A DNA stretch of 44,710 nt. Source: Spongospora subterranea (Eukaryota; Endomyxa; Phytomyxea; Plasmodiophorida; Plasmodiophoridae). The DNA lies in the NCBI GenBank assembly GCA_900404475.1, contig OUQQ01000180.1, forward strand, positions 1 to 44,710, given 5' to 3'. The notes below the pieces were generated by a model. The model ran no database searches, was not told the origin of the DNA, and was given only the letters and a program-made list of their open reading frames with translations. A program made the position numbers and the translations under genes. Numbering within the stretch: position 1 is the stretch's first letter; the number at the start of each line of letters is the position of its first letter. Positions 19,034 through 33,372 of the stretch are shown here, in pieces.

Positions 19034-22000
19034 TTATATATCTCCTAATTCAGCAATCTCAGCATCGGACAGTTTGAGATCGCGATCGAGGGTTTGACAA
19101 TTCCTGGCTGCGTAAAGCAGTTTGTGTCGGAGAACAACGGTTGATGAATACGGCGGTAAGGCAATACTGAAGAAACAAGTATGGGACTGCGGGAGTTGAT
19201 GATCAGCGTGCCCTGTAAACTGTGCCGCCGGCTGAATTTTGAACTTTGTGATGAACTGGTCGGCGCGTACGGGGAGCCGGGTTCGGGCCCATACGAACTT
19301 CGCGAAATCGCTCTTTTCGTCGGCGGTCATTTCGTGAAGAACTTGCCAGAAGTATTGAATGTGCGGATCATCGGCAGATAACCCAGATTCGTAGACTGTC
19401 ATGCTTTGCAAAAGCTCAACGTTGAAATCGGCGTGACCGCAAACGAGCGTCTCCATTTCCTCAGCAGTGAAAAGCTCAAACGCAGTCAGAGGAACAATTG
19501 AGGCGAATCCATTGCGGATTTCTTCGATTTGAGCATCTGATTCGTGCAGCCTCTTGTGTTCCATCAGCCGAATCCACTCAGAGCGATTACGATAGGACAA
19601 CGCGGTTTGACTCCCTCCAGGCATCAGCTCCACAGTCGACCGATTATCACTCAATAGACACTCGAAAGTGTGATCGAACCTAGGTGAAAAATTATATTTT
19701 GGTCAGGGTCAGAAATACATAGGAATATATTGCTTACTGATCTGAGAAATCATCAGGAGTAGCTTTTTCGACTTGGGTAATCAGTTGGTAGAGATGGGAA
19801 TCAATTTCAAGCAAGTGACGACGGCAGGGGGGTTGTCCAACCAGCGCGCTCCAGAAAAGCATGGGTAGCGGTAAATTCAGGTGAATTTTGTTTCGCACCG
19901 CGACCCCGATTAACTTGCCAAAGAAACGGTAAAGATCAAATCGGGTGCAAGACGGGGAAGGGACGGCCCGGTCACGATGGGAGCCTTGCGCTTCACGAGC
20001 GTTCGGTGTCGGAATAAACAGAGGAAGCGCACAATCAAAACGGAAAAGCTCAGCGACGAATTCGTTGAAGCATTCTCTATAGGGACCACCATTATCCGTA
20101 ACGCCCTCTCCGACAAACTTAACTTTGAACGTCCTTTCTTGGCCATCATCAAGCATGCGGACAAATCCTCGCCGTAAATCGCGCACGTGCATCACATCCA
20201 GCTGATTCAATGTTAAAAAAAATGCTTTTCATGATCAACGGAACCAACCTGAGTCTGAGCTTGGCCAAACAAACTCTGGGTTAAACAGGAATCGACACTT
20301 TTCGACGAGAATGCCTTCGCGGCAAGATGACGATTCAACGAAACTTGCTTAAGATCCGGAGGGTCTTCATATGGATCTTCGCTGGGCTTTGTGTAAGTGC
20401 TAGTGTGATGCAGAATATCAGTCAGCAACGTCGTTTTAACACGAACAAGAAGCAAATGACGAATTTGCCGGATCAATCGTCCGAGATTCAGCGCCGACGA
20501 CGCCATGGTTGTTATAGATAAATATGGCAGCACATGGGAAATGTAAAGATTCAGAGTTCGAAATAGAGCAAATCGTGCGCAGACATTCACAGCAGGGAAA
20601 TCTTGCAATTCATGAGCGTGGCTGATTCCTTCAGCAACTTCATCGTAAAGAAGCGCGAGCGGATCATAACCAAGTCGGTCAGACAGATCGTTACATATTC
20701 GAACCAGTAGTCCATCGAAAGATTGACCAATAGAACAAGCGCCAGCGACAAATTCAGAAAGCGTCCAAAGGGAGCCTTCGGCACGAGATACGTCCGGCAT
20801 GGGGGCGGGAGATACCGTTGTAGACTTTATCTGCTCGAAATCGAATAAATCTGGATCAATATCACTATCCCCCATGACCACAGCCCGATTGCTATTGGCG
20901 CAAATGCCCATGAGACGCCCCATTGCACCGCTTGGCAGGGAAACTCTTGTGTTTGGAATAAAACCAAGACGGGCGCACGAGGCTCGGCACCTAAACAGGC
21001 AATATTCGGTTAAATAATCAAAATACTTAATTGAGCCAACCGGGCCTTACACATCAATGGTTATGATTTCACCTGACGATGTTTGCAATGTACGAAAATC
21101 GTTCGCACACCAAGACCGCCAATAAGCGTATGCTAGATCCATGAAATGATGGGGGATGAAAAATGTTCCACTCGATGGATAGATCAGCGTTCGTATGAGT
21201 TCTGTCGCTGTTCCGATACGGCGAGAAAGACGAACCATACGATCACGGGCAGTGTGAAGGAATGTGTTTGTTAGTTGCGCCGATGCGGCCGAGCTAAAAC
21301 TGATTTGGTCACCTCGATGGTAGAAGGATACACTTGGATATAGACAATGATCAGTTGGAATTTCGTCAAACGCCACGCCAAGATCTTTGCCATTGAGCGT
21401 GTACGACATTGACCGTTTGTCAAGATCGAGGATAATTCCAACAACGTCATTCACATTCATCTGATCGCCATATTTCGCCCCTCCTTTGATTTTGTTTCGA
21501 CCGTGATAACGTGAGCGATCGCTAATGAAAAGACCGAAGCCATGGGCATCGCCTCCAACATAGGTATCGGGGTTGGCAGATGCAGTGCTGACCCCAAGGA
21601 AAATATATCCTTTGCTCATTCTGTCCAGGACAATCTCCCACTTATGCAAGCCAGAACAAAAGCCTTTTGAAGTTTGTAAAGAGCGCCATTTGTCGCTCCC
21701 TGCGTCGAAGGAAGCTGTCAAATTACAGTTTGAGAGACGAACACGAGCTCGCCCCGACGCCCGAGCATTATGGGGATCCCAATACAGCAGTGGATACGTC
21801 AGGATCGTAACTGCCGGGCTCGGTAATGACCTGATATTTCCCAAAAGCCCGATAACGCGAAGCTCATACGATCTCAGGGGAGAAAGTCCAACGGCTCGAA
21901 ATGCTCTAGCAGCTCCACGGTAGACTTGAACAAAATCGGGAACGGTTTGCGAGGGGTCAGAGGGTCCTGGAAGCTTTCGCATTTCGAGTGAGTATTCGCT

Positions 22001-25000
22001 TGGCTGTGAAGATTCCGCTGAAGAGACAATTTCCCAGTACACCTCAATTGCGTCCGAAGTAATTTCATCAGGTATGGGTGCTGGCGGCTGAGATAGAGAT
22101 GCTTTAGACTGCTCAGATGAAGCCTGTCGGGATTTCAGTTGGCGTTGAAGAGCATCAACAGCGGCAATCAGGCACAGCATTGAGCTAAGAAGGCGCGATT
22201 TTATGAGACGATCTTCCTCGACAACCAGTCGCTGCTCCGCCATCCTCTCAATTCCTGAAATTTGTTGTTACGTGGCAACTGTAGACAGCAAATCTAACCG
22301 TACCTGTGGCTTTGATTAACGATATGTATCTTGGAGCAAACTCTTCGAAATCTTTGGCATCTCCAGCATCAAGACTGTAGAGAAGCTTGCTTAAAATATC
22401 GAACACGGCTTCGCGCAAGGTGAGCGATGATGACTTCAACGTGCGACATAAGCGTTCGACGACAAGAACTCTGGAACCAGGGGACAGATGTGGGAGACTT
22501 ATCAGGAATTCGAACATCCAAGACGCAAGCTCAACACGAGGTTTGCACAATGCATCGAAATCAGTGCATACGAAATCTCTGTTTCCCCAGATGATGCTAC
22601 AATTTTCGGGTAACGCAGCCGATTCCATGTGGCGTAAACATTCTTCAAGAATGATCGACTGAAATCTTGTAAAAGCAGTTAACTCTTCGGAGGAGCAGCG
22701 CTGGTGGAATACGCTTGATATATTTGTCAGTAAGGCCTTTTCGCGATCAAGGGGCATGCGATTGCGAAACAGCACTAATTTCAAAAGGCGTATTAATAAG
22801 AATGGATCTTTGAGCGCACACGAACGAACTGTGATAGAGGCATCTGTTGAACCAGGAGAAAACAGTATTGCGAGAACGGCTTCCCTTGCAAATACTATAC
22901 CAAGAGTATCATCCATTTCCTTGACTAAATGCAAAGTATCGATATATCCTCCCGATTCAAGACTTGCATCATCTAGGCCAATTGCACCAGTAGATGCTTG
23001 GTCGCCGTCACCAGGTACGGTATGACTAATCAAATACGATTCAATGACGCATGGCAGTACTCCCCGATCATTGTCGGCAAAGAAACGCTCGACATAGACA
23101 TCGGTTCCAATTTCCCGACTAGACGTATCGCCGATTAACGATATGTCCACAGTGGGAAGACCATGCGATATAGCAGCCTGAACTGGCTCTGGAATTACTT
23201 GGCGAAGTGAGCGATTTGCAGACGTGTCTTTGGGAGATGAGGAAGCGTTTGACGGTACAGAATGTCCAACAGCAGCGGCAATCGCAGACTCGGTAGCACG
23301 TTTCTGAGCTTCCAACATGTCTAAATTTACGAGAAGAAACTCCACCGCAGATGCTTCATCCCATGCACAATTCGCTAACGCAAGCCGGCAAAAATCACGG
23401 TCAAAGCCCATTGCTGCTACATGATCAATTTTAGTTTCCTGAAAAACTTGCTCTTCGCCTACAGGCGCCGCTGCAACCGGACTCGTAGGGACGCTTGGCG
23501 GAGCCGAAGATGGAACTTGAATGATAGGGCTCTTATCCGTGTTGAAATACGCGTGCCGGCTTTGCCGAAGCTGTGCCCACAAAAACTGATGTCTAAACTC
23601 CAATGAAGCTCTGTCGAGCCTGGATTCCGTTTTACTGGGCATGGATGCTACGAACATGAGTTGCGAAAGTAGATCACCATCCGTGATTCGTTGATTATCG
23701 GTGCTGATCATTGAACAAACCGCCTTCAGTAACATCGAGCTGATATGCGTCCGGACAACCAGCTTTTCCAGCAGTTGAACTGAATTTCCGTTTACTTGTT
23801 CTTCCTCAGTCTCGAGTGCGGATAATGAATGCTGCATCGTGATATCTTTGCGGTATTCAGCAAGAACCAGGGCGAACAAGCTCAGAAGCTTGTCCTGAAA
23901 CAACTGACTTGATTTCGATGAGGTACCTTCGTCGAAAAGGTTAGCTAGTTTTACAGGTATGGTGATGGGCGGCTTGTTAGGCAAGTTGTCAAGGATAACC
24001 CTCATTATTTGAGACCTGGATCGAAACCAGCAGACCGTTCCAATATCACAATTTGGTAGACGAACGCGAGCTCCAAGTCGAAGCATCCGCTTGTGTCCTC
24101 CAACTACAGCTAGCGCGGTAATAGCATACCCAAGTTTTTTCCCTTTGAGAGGAAAAGTTGAAGAATCCCCTGAGTTAGATTGGAGCTCCCGCAGAAGACC
24201 TGGAATATCATCTAGAGCGTTTGTCAACTGGCTTATGACATTCGATGCGAAAGAGCCCCCGCCTTCGACAATGAACCTCAAGAGCATAATGGATTCGTCA
24301 GCGACGGCCATCCTGTGGTGCTCTGTGCGATTATCTTGAGGATATACCGACCATGTCCAAAGTGACGCCGCTGAACATTCTAGCAAGAAGGTTACTAATG
24401 ATGATGTTTGCGATGACTGCTGATAATCAACAGGAAATATTTGATCAGGGCTTCCGTCCCGCGGTGAAGGAGATGGCTCAATACGGTCTTCACAGGCGGC
24501 AACATGTGAACTCGCTTGCATAGCATTTTCGGTTATAAAATGAGATTTAAGGCAGCATATCGAATATGGAGACAACTGAGGCAAGAAGTGCCGCAACAGA
24601 CGTAAAACTCGTATTCTAACTCCAAGTGTCCCAGAAGCCAATAACGCCAAAAGTAAATCTATCCAGTTCGGGGAGTCACCATCTCCATCTTTTCTAAGAA
24701 AGACACCTGAACCCATTGCCCAGAGAAGAGAGAGCAATTGGCATGAAGTCGATTCAGCCGATCCTTGCGATGGTCGACCTTCCTTAAGGATGTTGGCAAT
24801 TTCGGAATCTTCGAGTGCACGTCGGAGGAAAATTACTTGTGCCACATGGCCGTCAAAACCAGCTGTGTCGTTGCCTTCCAGTGCTTTTCCAATAAAAAAC
24901 GGCGACTTTTGCAACGTCAACGAACGTACAGATCCTTGAAAAGTCTTGTGAACTGTAACTATGTTCTCAGGAGATACAGCCAAGACAAGTGAAGCATTGC

Positions 25001-28000
25001 GTTTAGATACGTAGATGCTGACGTGTGTCCAAACGTATGGCGTTAGACCATTTGAGCTGATGATGACTTCATTTCCTGTGCTGGTCGTAACACTTACGTG
25101 AACCTTTTTGTCATACTTGGACAGAGTAATTTTTGGTGAAAAAACTTGGGCAGAACCTAATCGAATACAAATAATCTGCTCAGCCGTCGAAAGCAAACCG
25201 CCTGGAGTAGTAGAAGAATTCAGGCGGATCCAAAATGCAATCGTGTAGTCGTTGGAAGAGCGCGATTGCGACGGAAGCACAGGTAAACGATATCCTAAAT
25301 GACCGGCATGAATGACGACCGGGGACGATAATAATACTTGACAGTCGGCCGGTGTCCACCCGCCAATACCTCCACCAGAATGAGACGACGTACTTAAACG
25401 CCTTCCGGAATGCTGGACATGTTTATCAGCAATGCAGCGAATCAGCTCAGCATGTACGGATCGGTAGATATCGCCTGAATGCAGATTAACTGTATCTCGA
25501 GACAACGCCAGTTGAACCGAAATCAGCCGAAACACTTTCCAAGCGATTGGTTTTAAGGCTCGAGACACAGTCGTTCCATCCCGACCGAAAAACGATTGAA
25601 TCGATGGAATGGCACCGCTTTTCCAAAACAGCTCGTGATCCCATGGGTGCAATCGCTGAGCTACAGCTGCCAGACTTGCTTTTCCAAGTAAAAGCAATTC
25701 GGCTGAGCATGTTGCATTTGCCTGATCTTCCTCTATGACCTAATATGCTTTAAAAAAAAACTTGAATACGAGCAGACCAGCGTACCTGTTGCATCCCCTG
25801 AACCGCACACCTCATGATCGACAGTGCTTGGCGCTGAACGTGACCAGAAAATAAACTTCCACAGCCGTCAAGGCCCTCCAGCGCGGATCCATGAGATAAC
25901 GATTTTGGCATACAAGACAAAAGCTTTGCACGAACGGAACGCAGCTGCAACATGGCAAGTAAGCGACGTAAATGACGAAGTCCTTTCCATCTTTCCACCG
26001 CCCTATCATGCTGCTGTAACAGTAATTGTCTTATCACCGAAGCTGAAATGTTGCCGGCCTGGAAAAAGCGTCGAAAATCGGCATAGGGAGACTCTTTTGA
26101 TAATTTTTGCTTCATAGAATGCTGCAGCGTAGAATTTACTGCACGTTTCCATTTGGAAACAGAGATCAATAAGAGTCTAACGTGTTTCCAAGAGGAAAGA
26201 TGAAGAATATCGCCGTTCTTGGAATGCTGGCGTTTATCACAATTGACCTGAATGTTTTTGTCGTACGCCCTGACATGCGACTCCACAGATGTTCCAGCGC
26301 ACACAGCCTCGTCGTCATCAAATTCTTCAAAAGCCCGGGGGATGTCGACAATCTCGTTGCTCAGATCAGACCTTTCCCAGTCAAAAACTTTCGCTCCGAC
26401 TCCTCCGTCTCCATCATTTCCGTTGTTTGACAACTCAGCCCATTCAACATATTCATCTGAATCCCGGCCAGTTGCTAGACATAAAAGAAGAGACGCCTTA
26501 GCAATGATTGGTGCAACTACGGCTTCATAACTGAGGTTGACTTCACTTGATGAATCCCCATCAAACTCGGACATCGCCGATGTGCGTTTGAACATTATAT
26601 GCGTTCGAATGGCTTGCGACTCTCTCCAGACCTCAGCGATTTCAAAAGGAACACGAAGATATGCGAATGAGGATCCACGAGGTCGCCGATCAGGCCCTCC
26701 ACGTCCTACGTTTTTTATCGTGATAAGACGGCCAAGCACAACTGCCTCGGCTCCGAGATCCTGATGATGGAGCAGACAAGCGAAAGTGCATCGCGCGGCG
26801 CGATCTAGCCAAAGCTGTGGGGCACCAACTCGTTCCGCTCGCATGGCAATATTGAGCCATGCCCACAATCTGCCTCCAAGACCCAGTTCTTCGACGATCT
26901 CGTCATAAAGTTCTTTGCAATCCGCATGTGACACAACAAATTGATTCAATTTACTAACGCGCTCCGCAGCTGGTATAAACGGTGCCCGAATTGCTCGAGG
27001 AGTGTCATGGGTTGGTTTGACACAAACAGGACCCAAAACCGGTTCACTATCAACTTGTAGACCCGGAGCACCTGAATGATGTTCGAATCCAAACTGAAAT
27101 AGTTTTGATGAGAGCCAAACACGCGCACTCGATTGGTCAGTGATGCTTGATATAACATCAGCACAGCCATTCGGTATACGAGTATAACTGACTTCTGAGT
27201 CGCTTAGCTGGTCAGTGGGTAGTCGTTCGGACGATGTACCGTTTTGACAGTCTGCACGAATCTGGGCTTGCAGAACATCGCAAACAGCATCGGTCACAAT
27301 ATGGACCGTGGAAAACAACCATTGATCAGATGCGTTGACGTCGGAATCTTCCAGCGAAGAATTACTTGTTAATCCACCAGAATCAAGACCAACAGCAATC
27401 TTATCTAGCGAGTGTAGCAATGCCAACAGGGATGGAAGCACCCGGGAAGCTAATCCAGAGAGTGAGAGTGTCTGAATAAGACTTGGACTGATATTGGAGA
27501 CAATGGATTGTCTCAGGATTTTTACAGAATCTGCGAATGATGAGGGAGCTAGGTTTTGAAAAGATTGACAGGACGCAACTGCTGCGTCTAAAACCGATCT
27601 TGCATAATCTAGAGTCATAACGGTAAATGGTGAATCATCAGAGGACCCAGAGGATAAAAGAAAAGTGCACTGGGATAATAAATGTGTCTGAAGCGATGAT
27701 AAGAACCTCAACAGCGGTAGGGTGCCACTGATGCCATTTTGCGAACATCTGTTGATGAGAAGACGAAGGAACTCGAGCAGAGATCGGACCTCTCTGCGGT
27801 CATCTTGTTTTGGAATTAGTTGCGCAGCAATCGAGCTCTCTGAAAGCCTGGACAGCATTGATTGGCCTATTTTCTTCGTAACTTTGGAATCCCCGATGAT
27901 ACAATCATTTGCAAGAGCAAATTTGGCCTCACGAGTTGGATAAAACAATTCCAACCCGATCTGTAAAATTTCAACGATTTGATCAGATATACCACCGATA

Positions 28001-30753
28001 GTTACTGCTGTTTCCTTTTCGTCATCAAACGTTGGGATGGGACGTTCAATGAGTTTGACCAGGAACTTGTGGAGATCGCAAAGTGAAAACTGTGAATGAT
28101 CTGAGACGACCTCTTTGGCGACAGCAAATCCAAGCTCCGCTATTTGATTAGAGCTCAACATCACCAGCCGACGTAAATTGCAGCCAAGTAACTCTAGTGT
28201 TTTCTTCAAAATGTGGAGATTTATACTGGGGTTCGATAAATCGCATAACTGGTCGAACGCATATTGTGAGACATTCATTAGTGAAATGAAAGATGCGGGC
28301 TGAACGTCGATGCAAAAAGGGGCAGAAGAAATTTCCTCAGGGCGAACAATTGAACGATCGAAAACTTGTTGCTCTGCAAGTCGCTGGAGATGTTCCAACA
28401 AAATAACCGCCACTGTAAGTGGATCAAGCAGTACATCCGCATCGAGAGTGACAAGAGACTTGGAAAACGCTTGAAAGTTTTGCGGATTTCCCACAGTGTC
28501 TTCGTCATTTGCCACATCCTCAGCTGTAGAACTTTGAGGATCTGCCTCAACGGTTTCTATTGGTTTGGTCGCTAACGGTCTACCACCAGTTCCTAACAAA
28601 ACTGGATCGACAGGGGCCCCTGTAATCGCCATTGAGTACTTGTCGCCAACACGAATTGAACGGATGGAAGTTCCGGACAGCGCGTTGACGTTGATCGGAA
28701 CATTGCTGTAAGATTCTGAACCGTGCCCTAATTGGAATTCGCTGCCGCCTCCCCATGTCCAGACTTGACCGGTCGCGCTAATAGCTGCGCTGTGATCTGC
28801 ACCACCGTCAACCCATACAATTTGTTGAAGAGCCAAAGCTTCCACTTGTCTGGGCAGTTCTTGATTTGCAGAATCTCCATGGCCCAGCTTGCCGCTAAGT
28901 CCTTCACCCCACGTATATAACTCGCCAGATTCGGTTATTGCCAATGCATGATCCCAGCCTGCGGCAACGAAAACGAGGGTTTTGTCATGTAAAGCATCCA
29001 GTGTTCGGGGTATAGTTTCTGGGGTACAACCGCCATGTCCAAGTACCGGACGAGAAGCTTCATAACCGCTACCCCAAGACAGAGCTTCCCCTTGGACGGT
29101 AATCGCTAAATTATGCTCCCATCCGCATGCGATCATCTTGATTGGTTTGGAAGAGAGAGCTTCAATGACCGTCGGCGAGCTGCAATCGTTTCGGTGGCCA
29201 AGGCCAAGCTGACCACTATCGTTTTTTCCCCAGGAATATACAGTTCCTGTCTCATTACCGTCTATCGCGATCGAATGATATGCTCCGCAAGCGATGTACG
29301 CCACCTTGATTCCTTGTAACTGTTGGATGGGATGAGGTTCAGTTAAACCGGTAGAGGATTTGTGCCCTAGCCTGCCGTTATTGCCATCTCCCATCGAAAA
29401 AACCACCCCGTCTGCTGAAAGTAGTAGCGAATGTGAAAGACCACAAGCAACACTGAGGATGTAGACTCCGAGAATTTTTTCTATCGCTTTAGGAACTGAT
29501 TGATGGCTTGTGTTCCCATGGCCTAAACGTCCATTGTCTCCTTTTCCCCAAGAGTATGCCTTTCCTACTGCATCAAAAGCTAAAGCATGATTTGCAAATG
29601 TTGCAAAGTCACGTAAGTTCTTCAATGCGAATGTCGATACGAGGGTAGGCGTTGGTTTTTTGACTACTGAACTGATGCCTAGTCGTCCGTTTTCGCCGCG
29701 ACCCCAAGAATATAAGTCTCCTGGAGGAATCAACGGATGCTGGCCGTTATTTTGATCAAAGCTTGATGAAAGCAATGCACAGCTTGATGAGCTCATTGGT
29801 CCGGATGCTTTTGCTAATTGTTGAAGAAAGGGTACGACCCTTAGGGACAACGACGTTGAGCTCGCTTTAGTGCTTTGCGTTGCAGATAAAGTTTTAAACC
29901 CGCAGAGAAGTATTTCCAGGACTACAAGAAGATCGGAAAGGCTTGCCCGAGCGATAGCGAGCCCTGTCAGAACAGAAACAGCGACGCTTTTGTAGCTGTC
30001 TGACAATACTGTCGAACTGCTAAGCATCGAAGTTAAGAATCTAGATATTGAATCCAAAACACCAATTTCATCATCAGAACAGCTTGTTTTGGTCACGGGC
30101 GGCATCTGACTAAGTAAAGGGAGGAGTGCATCTAGGATGACGATGCTGAAAGATTCGTTTGATACCCCGACGATGTCAAGGGTCGCGCAGAATAGTTTAA
30201 CGCCAATTAATGCCTCAAATGGCAAACTGAGAATTTGATTACTTGTCTTGACGGTAAGATTCCCAGAGGCAGCGTCAGCGTAGGTCAGTGATGTGGCAGA
30301 TAGAGTAATATTTTGAACCGAAGCGTTTAACGCAGATTTCACAGGAAGGGGTTTCGATTCCTGATTCGGACGTTTGTTCAAAGCCTGACCGATTCGCCTC
30401 AATAAAATTTCTCGATACTTGGATTCTTCGGCGTCTTCCGATACGGTTGTCCAGTCAACCTGTTTCAAGAGCGTACTTACTACATTTTCTATGTCCTGCT
30501 GTCGATTTGAAATGCCAGGACCTCCAATGGCCAGCATCATTTCTTCCAGAACGGTTGCCTCCGGCGACTCGCAATCATCTTCGAAGTCTTTTAACAAATC
30601 GGGGCTCTTCAATCCATCAGGATGTATCTTCAGAATTCCGGCAACATATGACGGATCCAATATCCTGGCGAGATCTATATTGCAGATATCGACATTACTG
30701 GATCTCACCGCATCTGCGCGTCCTCGATCATAACCAGAACTGCCATTGCCCAT
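19034..30753 (-). CDS. Giant RCC1-LamG-UBA-FN3-SPRY-HECT E3 ubiquitin ligase
   Basis: Six exons are inferred: 30753-25786, 25739-22304, 22254-21051, 20990-20249, 20201-19738 and 19679-19034, with introns of 46, 49, 60, 47 and 58 bp, giving about 3,819 residues. Domains in order: a seven-blade RCC1 propeller (about 344-715; blades such as AYSWGKGDNGRLGHG and LYTWGEGLSGKLGHG), a concanavalin/LamG-like sandwich (about 1790-1980), a UBA domain (about 2426-2466, HVAAMGFDRDFCRLALANC), an FN3-like domain (about 2857-2957), SPRY (about 3000-3130, GVSTASANPDTYVGGDAHGF) and a C-terminal HECT domain (from about 3450). HECT contains VKFVGEGVTDNGGPYRE and the catalytic cysteine in LPQSHTCFFSIALPPYSS, about residue 3773. 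HECT ligases carry ubiquitin as a thioester before passing it to substrates. RCC1 plus SPRY plus HECT recalls HERC1, but LamG, UBA and FN3 do not. All exon joins keep frame; no break was seen. Confidence 0.9.
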
Positions 30754-32083
30754 TTACAAGTCGCCAGATTATTGGCCGGACACGCCTTCCAACAATCAGG
30801 GGCGAGTGACAAGCAAGCAAGTGCCAGTCTCTGACTGTCTTTCTCCAGGACAACTCTATTTCAGCAGTTGTCGGTACAGAATCAGATTGATATAAATGTT
30901 TTATGTACAGTACCTCAATCCGATTCTCGAAAGGGGGGGTGATCCGCAACCGACCTGCGCCGCCGTCCGGATCCTCTTCCGGTTTTCGCTGCCGGCGCAC
31001 TTAACCGAAAGCCGCCCCGAATGGAGGTTTGTTCCGCGGCTGCTGAGCCGTCGAGTAATGGCGATCGGTATGGATCGGGTGTCCTATCCAATGATATGTC
31101 GATATAATGAAGAAGGTATCATCAACAGGCCCCTTACGAATTAATCAATACAGGAGCCCCATACCATATCAGTAGTTAGTCACCGCGTGGTTTCACTCGT
31201 GTGAATGGCAGGCGGGCCGGGCCCTCAACCCAGGGATCAGTATCGCTTCGCAATCAGGAAAACGACTGACCATGGGTTCACCCCCGTTTTTCCAGATAAA
31301 CTGATCGAGTCTGTAACTGCCGTGCAGGTTGCATTGCTTTTGTGACGCCGCAGCGTTGATGGAAAATGGGTCGGCATTCTTCAGTTGATACGGCCATGGG
31401 CAATGCTGAAAACGATGGGATCAAGCGCTTTATAACAAAAATGACATAATTCAACTAGTGGGCCATTGAAGATTCCATACCAGTCAGAATGAGTTGTTCA
31501 AAGACAAGTCAATACACTATTTTGGCTACACACTCTTTTTGAAGGACAAACGTCGTTGTTTATCAAATCATGATTCACGACGTACAAATATAAACGCGGA
31601 AATGCTAGAGGCGCGTCTATATACTCAAGCCATTTCAATGTAAAGTCTTCTCAACACGATTAGTACTGATGCGCTCGCTGTGCATCCCCTGACCTTTGGC
31701 AGTGGCTTTGGATGTAGGGTAGTTCAATTATTGTATTATCTGGGCCAGACGTGCCCGTACTGCAACAAAATCGTTCGATCTGTCGCTGGCTACGTTGAAT
31801 CTGACATAGTACATCTCATCAAGGCTTGGTCGTTTTGAACGAATCTGTCTGTGCGGTTTCATAACATCATTGAGGCTACAAATTCAACGTTGGCATTGTC
31901 GAATGCCATTGCCGGGAACAGCAGTAGAAATTTACCATGCTGTTATCGATATCATTTGAGGTCAAGAGATATCGCCGACATATCCCTGTTCGTGCTGAAT
32001 TTCTGACTTGAGAACGCCAAGTCCGTCAGTCTCGGTGCCATCGTTCAGCAGTTCATCCCGAGCGGGGTTCCGGATCGGCGAGA
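30754..32083. other. Large intergenic region between divergent genes
   Basis: About 1.3 kb between the start of the giant ligase (-) and COX11 (+). Open frames are all under 95 codons and lack domains. The segment near 31155-31185 (ccccataccatatcagtag) loosely resembles one near 37019-37045, perhaps an old dispersed repeat. Promoters for both genes are expected here but cannot be pinpointed. Confidence 0.5.
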
Positions 32084-32925
32084 ATGTTTTGGGGATACAA
32101 TCATGCTCGTAAACGAGCGTTTTCCGGCGCGTCATGGTCTCGATTCTCATCACAACGATCCTCAACGGCAATGTATGCTACAGCCGTCGCTGTATTTACC
32201 GTAAAGTTCAACGTACTTCAGCGACATTTGTTTATAATTTGGTTTACACAGTTAGGGCTGTCCTACGCATCCGTTCCGCTATATCGAGCTTTTTGCCAAG
32301 CGACAGGATATGGTGGGACTGTTCAATCAAGGGTTGAAGACAAAATCAGTCAACTAGCTGAAATGTCTGATAAAAAACCCCAACGCTTTATCAACGTTGA
32401 ATTTAATGCTGATAGTAAGCATGCCCATTTTACCGTCCCAGTTTTTTCTCATTCGATATTGTTTTGAGCAAGTGCAAATATGGCATGGAAATTTATTCCC
32501 GCTCAAAAAAACATCCGCGTTCAAGTCGGAGATACAGCCCTGGCGTTTTACCGAGCAAAGAACACTTCAGATAAGGCAATCAGTACGCTTTGAACATGCT
32601 TGCTCTTTGGTTGTGAACTCAACTGTTGTTTTTTAGCTGGTGTTTCGTCTTACAATGTCACACCAATGAAAGCGGGTTTGTACTTCAACAAAATTCAGGT
32701 TGGTCGAGCCATTTTTGATTAATACATCAACTGATATTGTTTCAGTGTTTTTGCTTCGAAGAGCAAAGATTACGTGCTCAGGAAGAGGTCGAGCTACCTG
32801 TGTTCTTTTTCCTGGACCCAAAGCTCTCAGACGATCCAAAAATGAAAGACGTCAATTCTATCACACTATCATACACGTTTTTTCCTGTCGATGACGAAGA
32901 CAGTACTGTTGAAATTCCTACATAA
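32084..32925 (+). CDS. COX11: Cytochrome c oxidase assembly protein COX11
   Basis: COX11 is the inner-membrane copper chaperone that delivers copper to the CuB site of cytochrome oxidase subunit 1. Five exons are inferred: 32084-32200, 32252-32414, 32469-32582, 32637-32698 and 32746-32925 (introns 51, 54, 54 and 47 bp), giving 211 residues. The N-terminus is rich in Arg/Ser and lacks acids, a mitochondrial presequence. One membrane helix spans the first splice (YATAVAVFTLGLSYASVPLY). It is followed by the family blocks YRAFCQATGYGGTV, WKFIPAQKNIRVQVGDTALA, YNVTPMKAGLYFNKIQ and the copper-binding CFCFEEQ (Cys153, Cys155), ending in ITLSYTFFPVDDED. Each splice rebuilds a conserved block, so the model is firm and the gene intact. 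Confidence 0.95.
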
Positions 32926-33372
32926 ATTATCAATGATCATAAATCGATTTTCACAGATTGTAGCCAGATCTAAGAAAGTGGCCGCGGCATGACAATCAAG
33001 AAACAAAATCGTGGCTTGAACTGTAATCATCAAACCCTGAATTACCATTATTCAAGCCGTTAAAAAAGGCGCTCCACGGTACACGAATATTGTCGTTCGT
33101 GTTCATCACTCACAATACGATTTGCCTCTGGTTGCCTCCGGATGCTTGACCGAGCGCCACGATGTCGGGTTCGGCCATTCCCTATCAGTCGCGATAACAG
33201 AGGCAAGAAACCAACGAGTGGCTCGGGGCAGCCAACTTAGTCCATCGGCCGACTGTCTCATGTTGGACAAACACCCCATTTCAACATCATTACACATTCG
33301 CATCTGTTAACATAAACAGTTGTTGTTTATCACGGTCGAGTTCTCTGCATCAATATCATTATCGTTATACAG
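32926..33372. other. Short intergenic region
   Basis: About 450 bases between COX11 and the next plus-strand gene. Opposing 62-65 codon frames at 33106-33310 show no domain. Nothing else was recognised. Confidence 0.45.
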
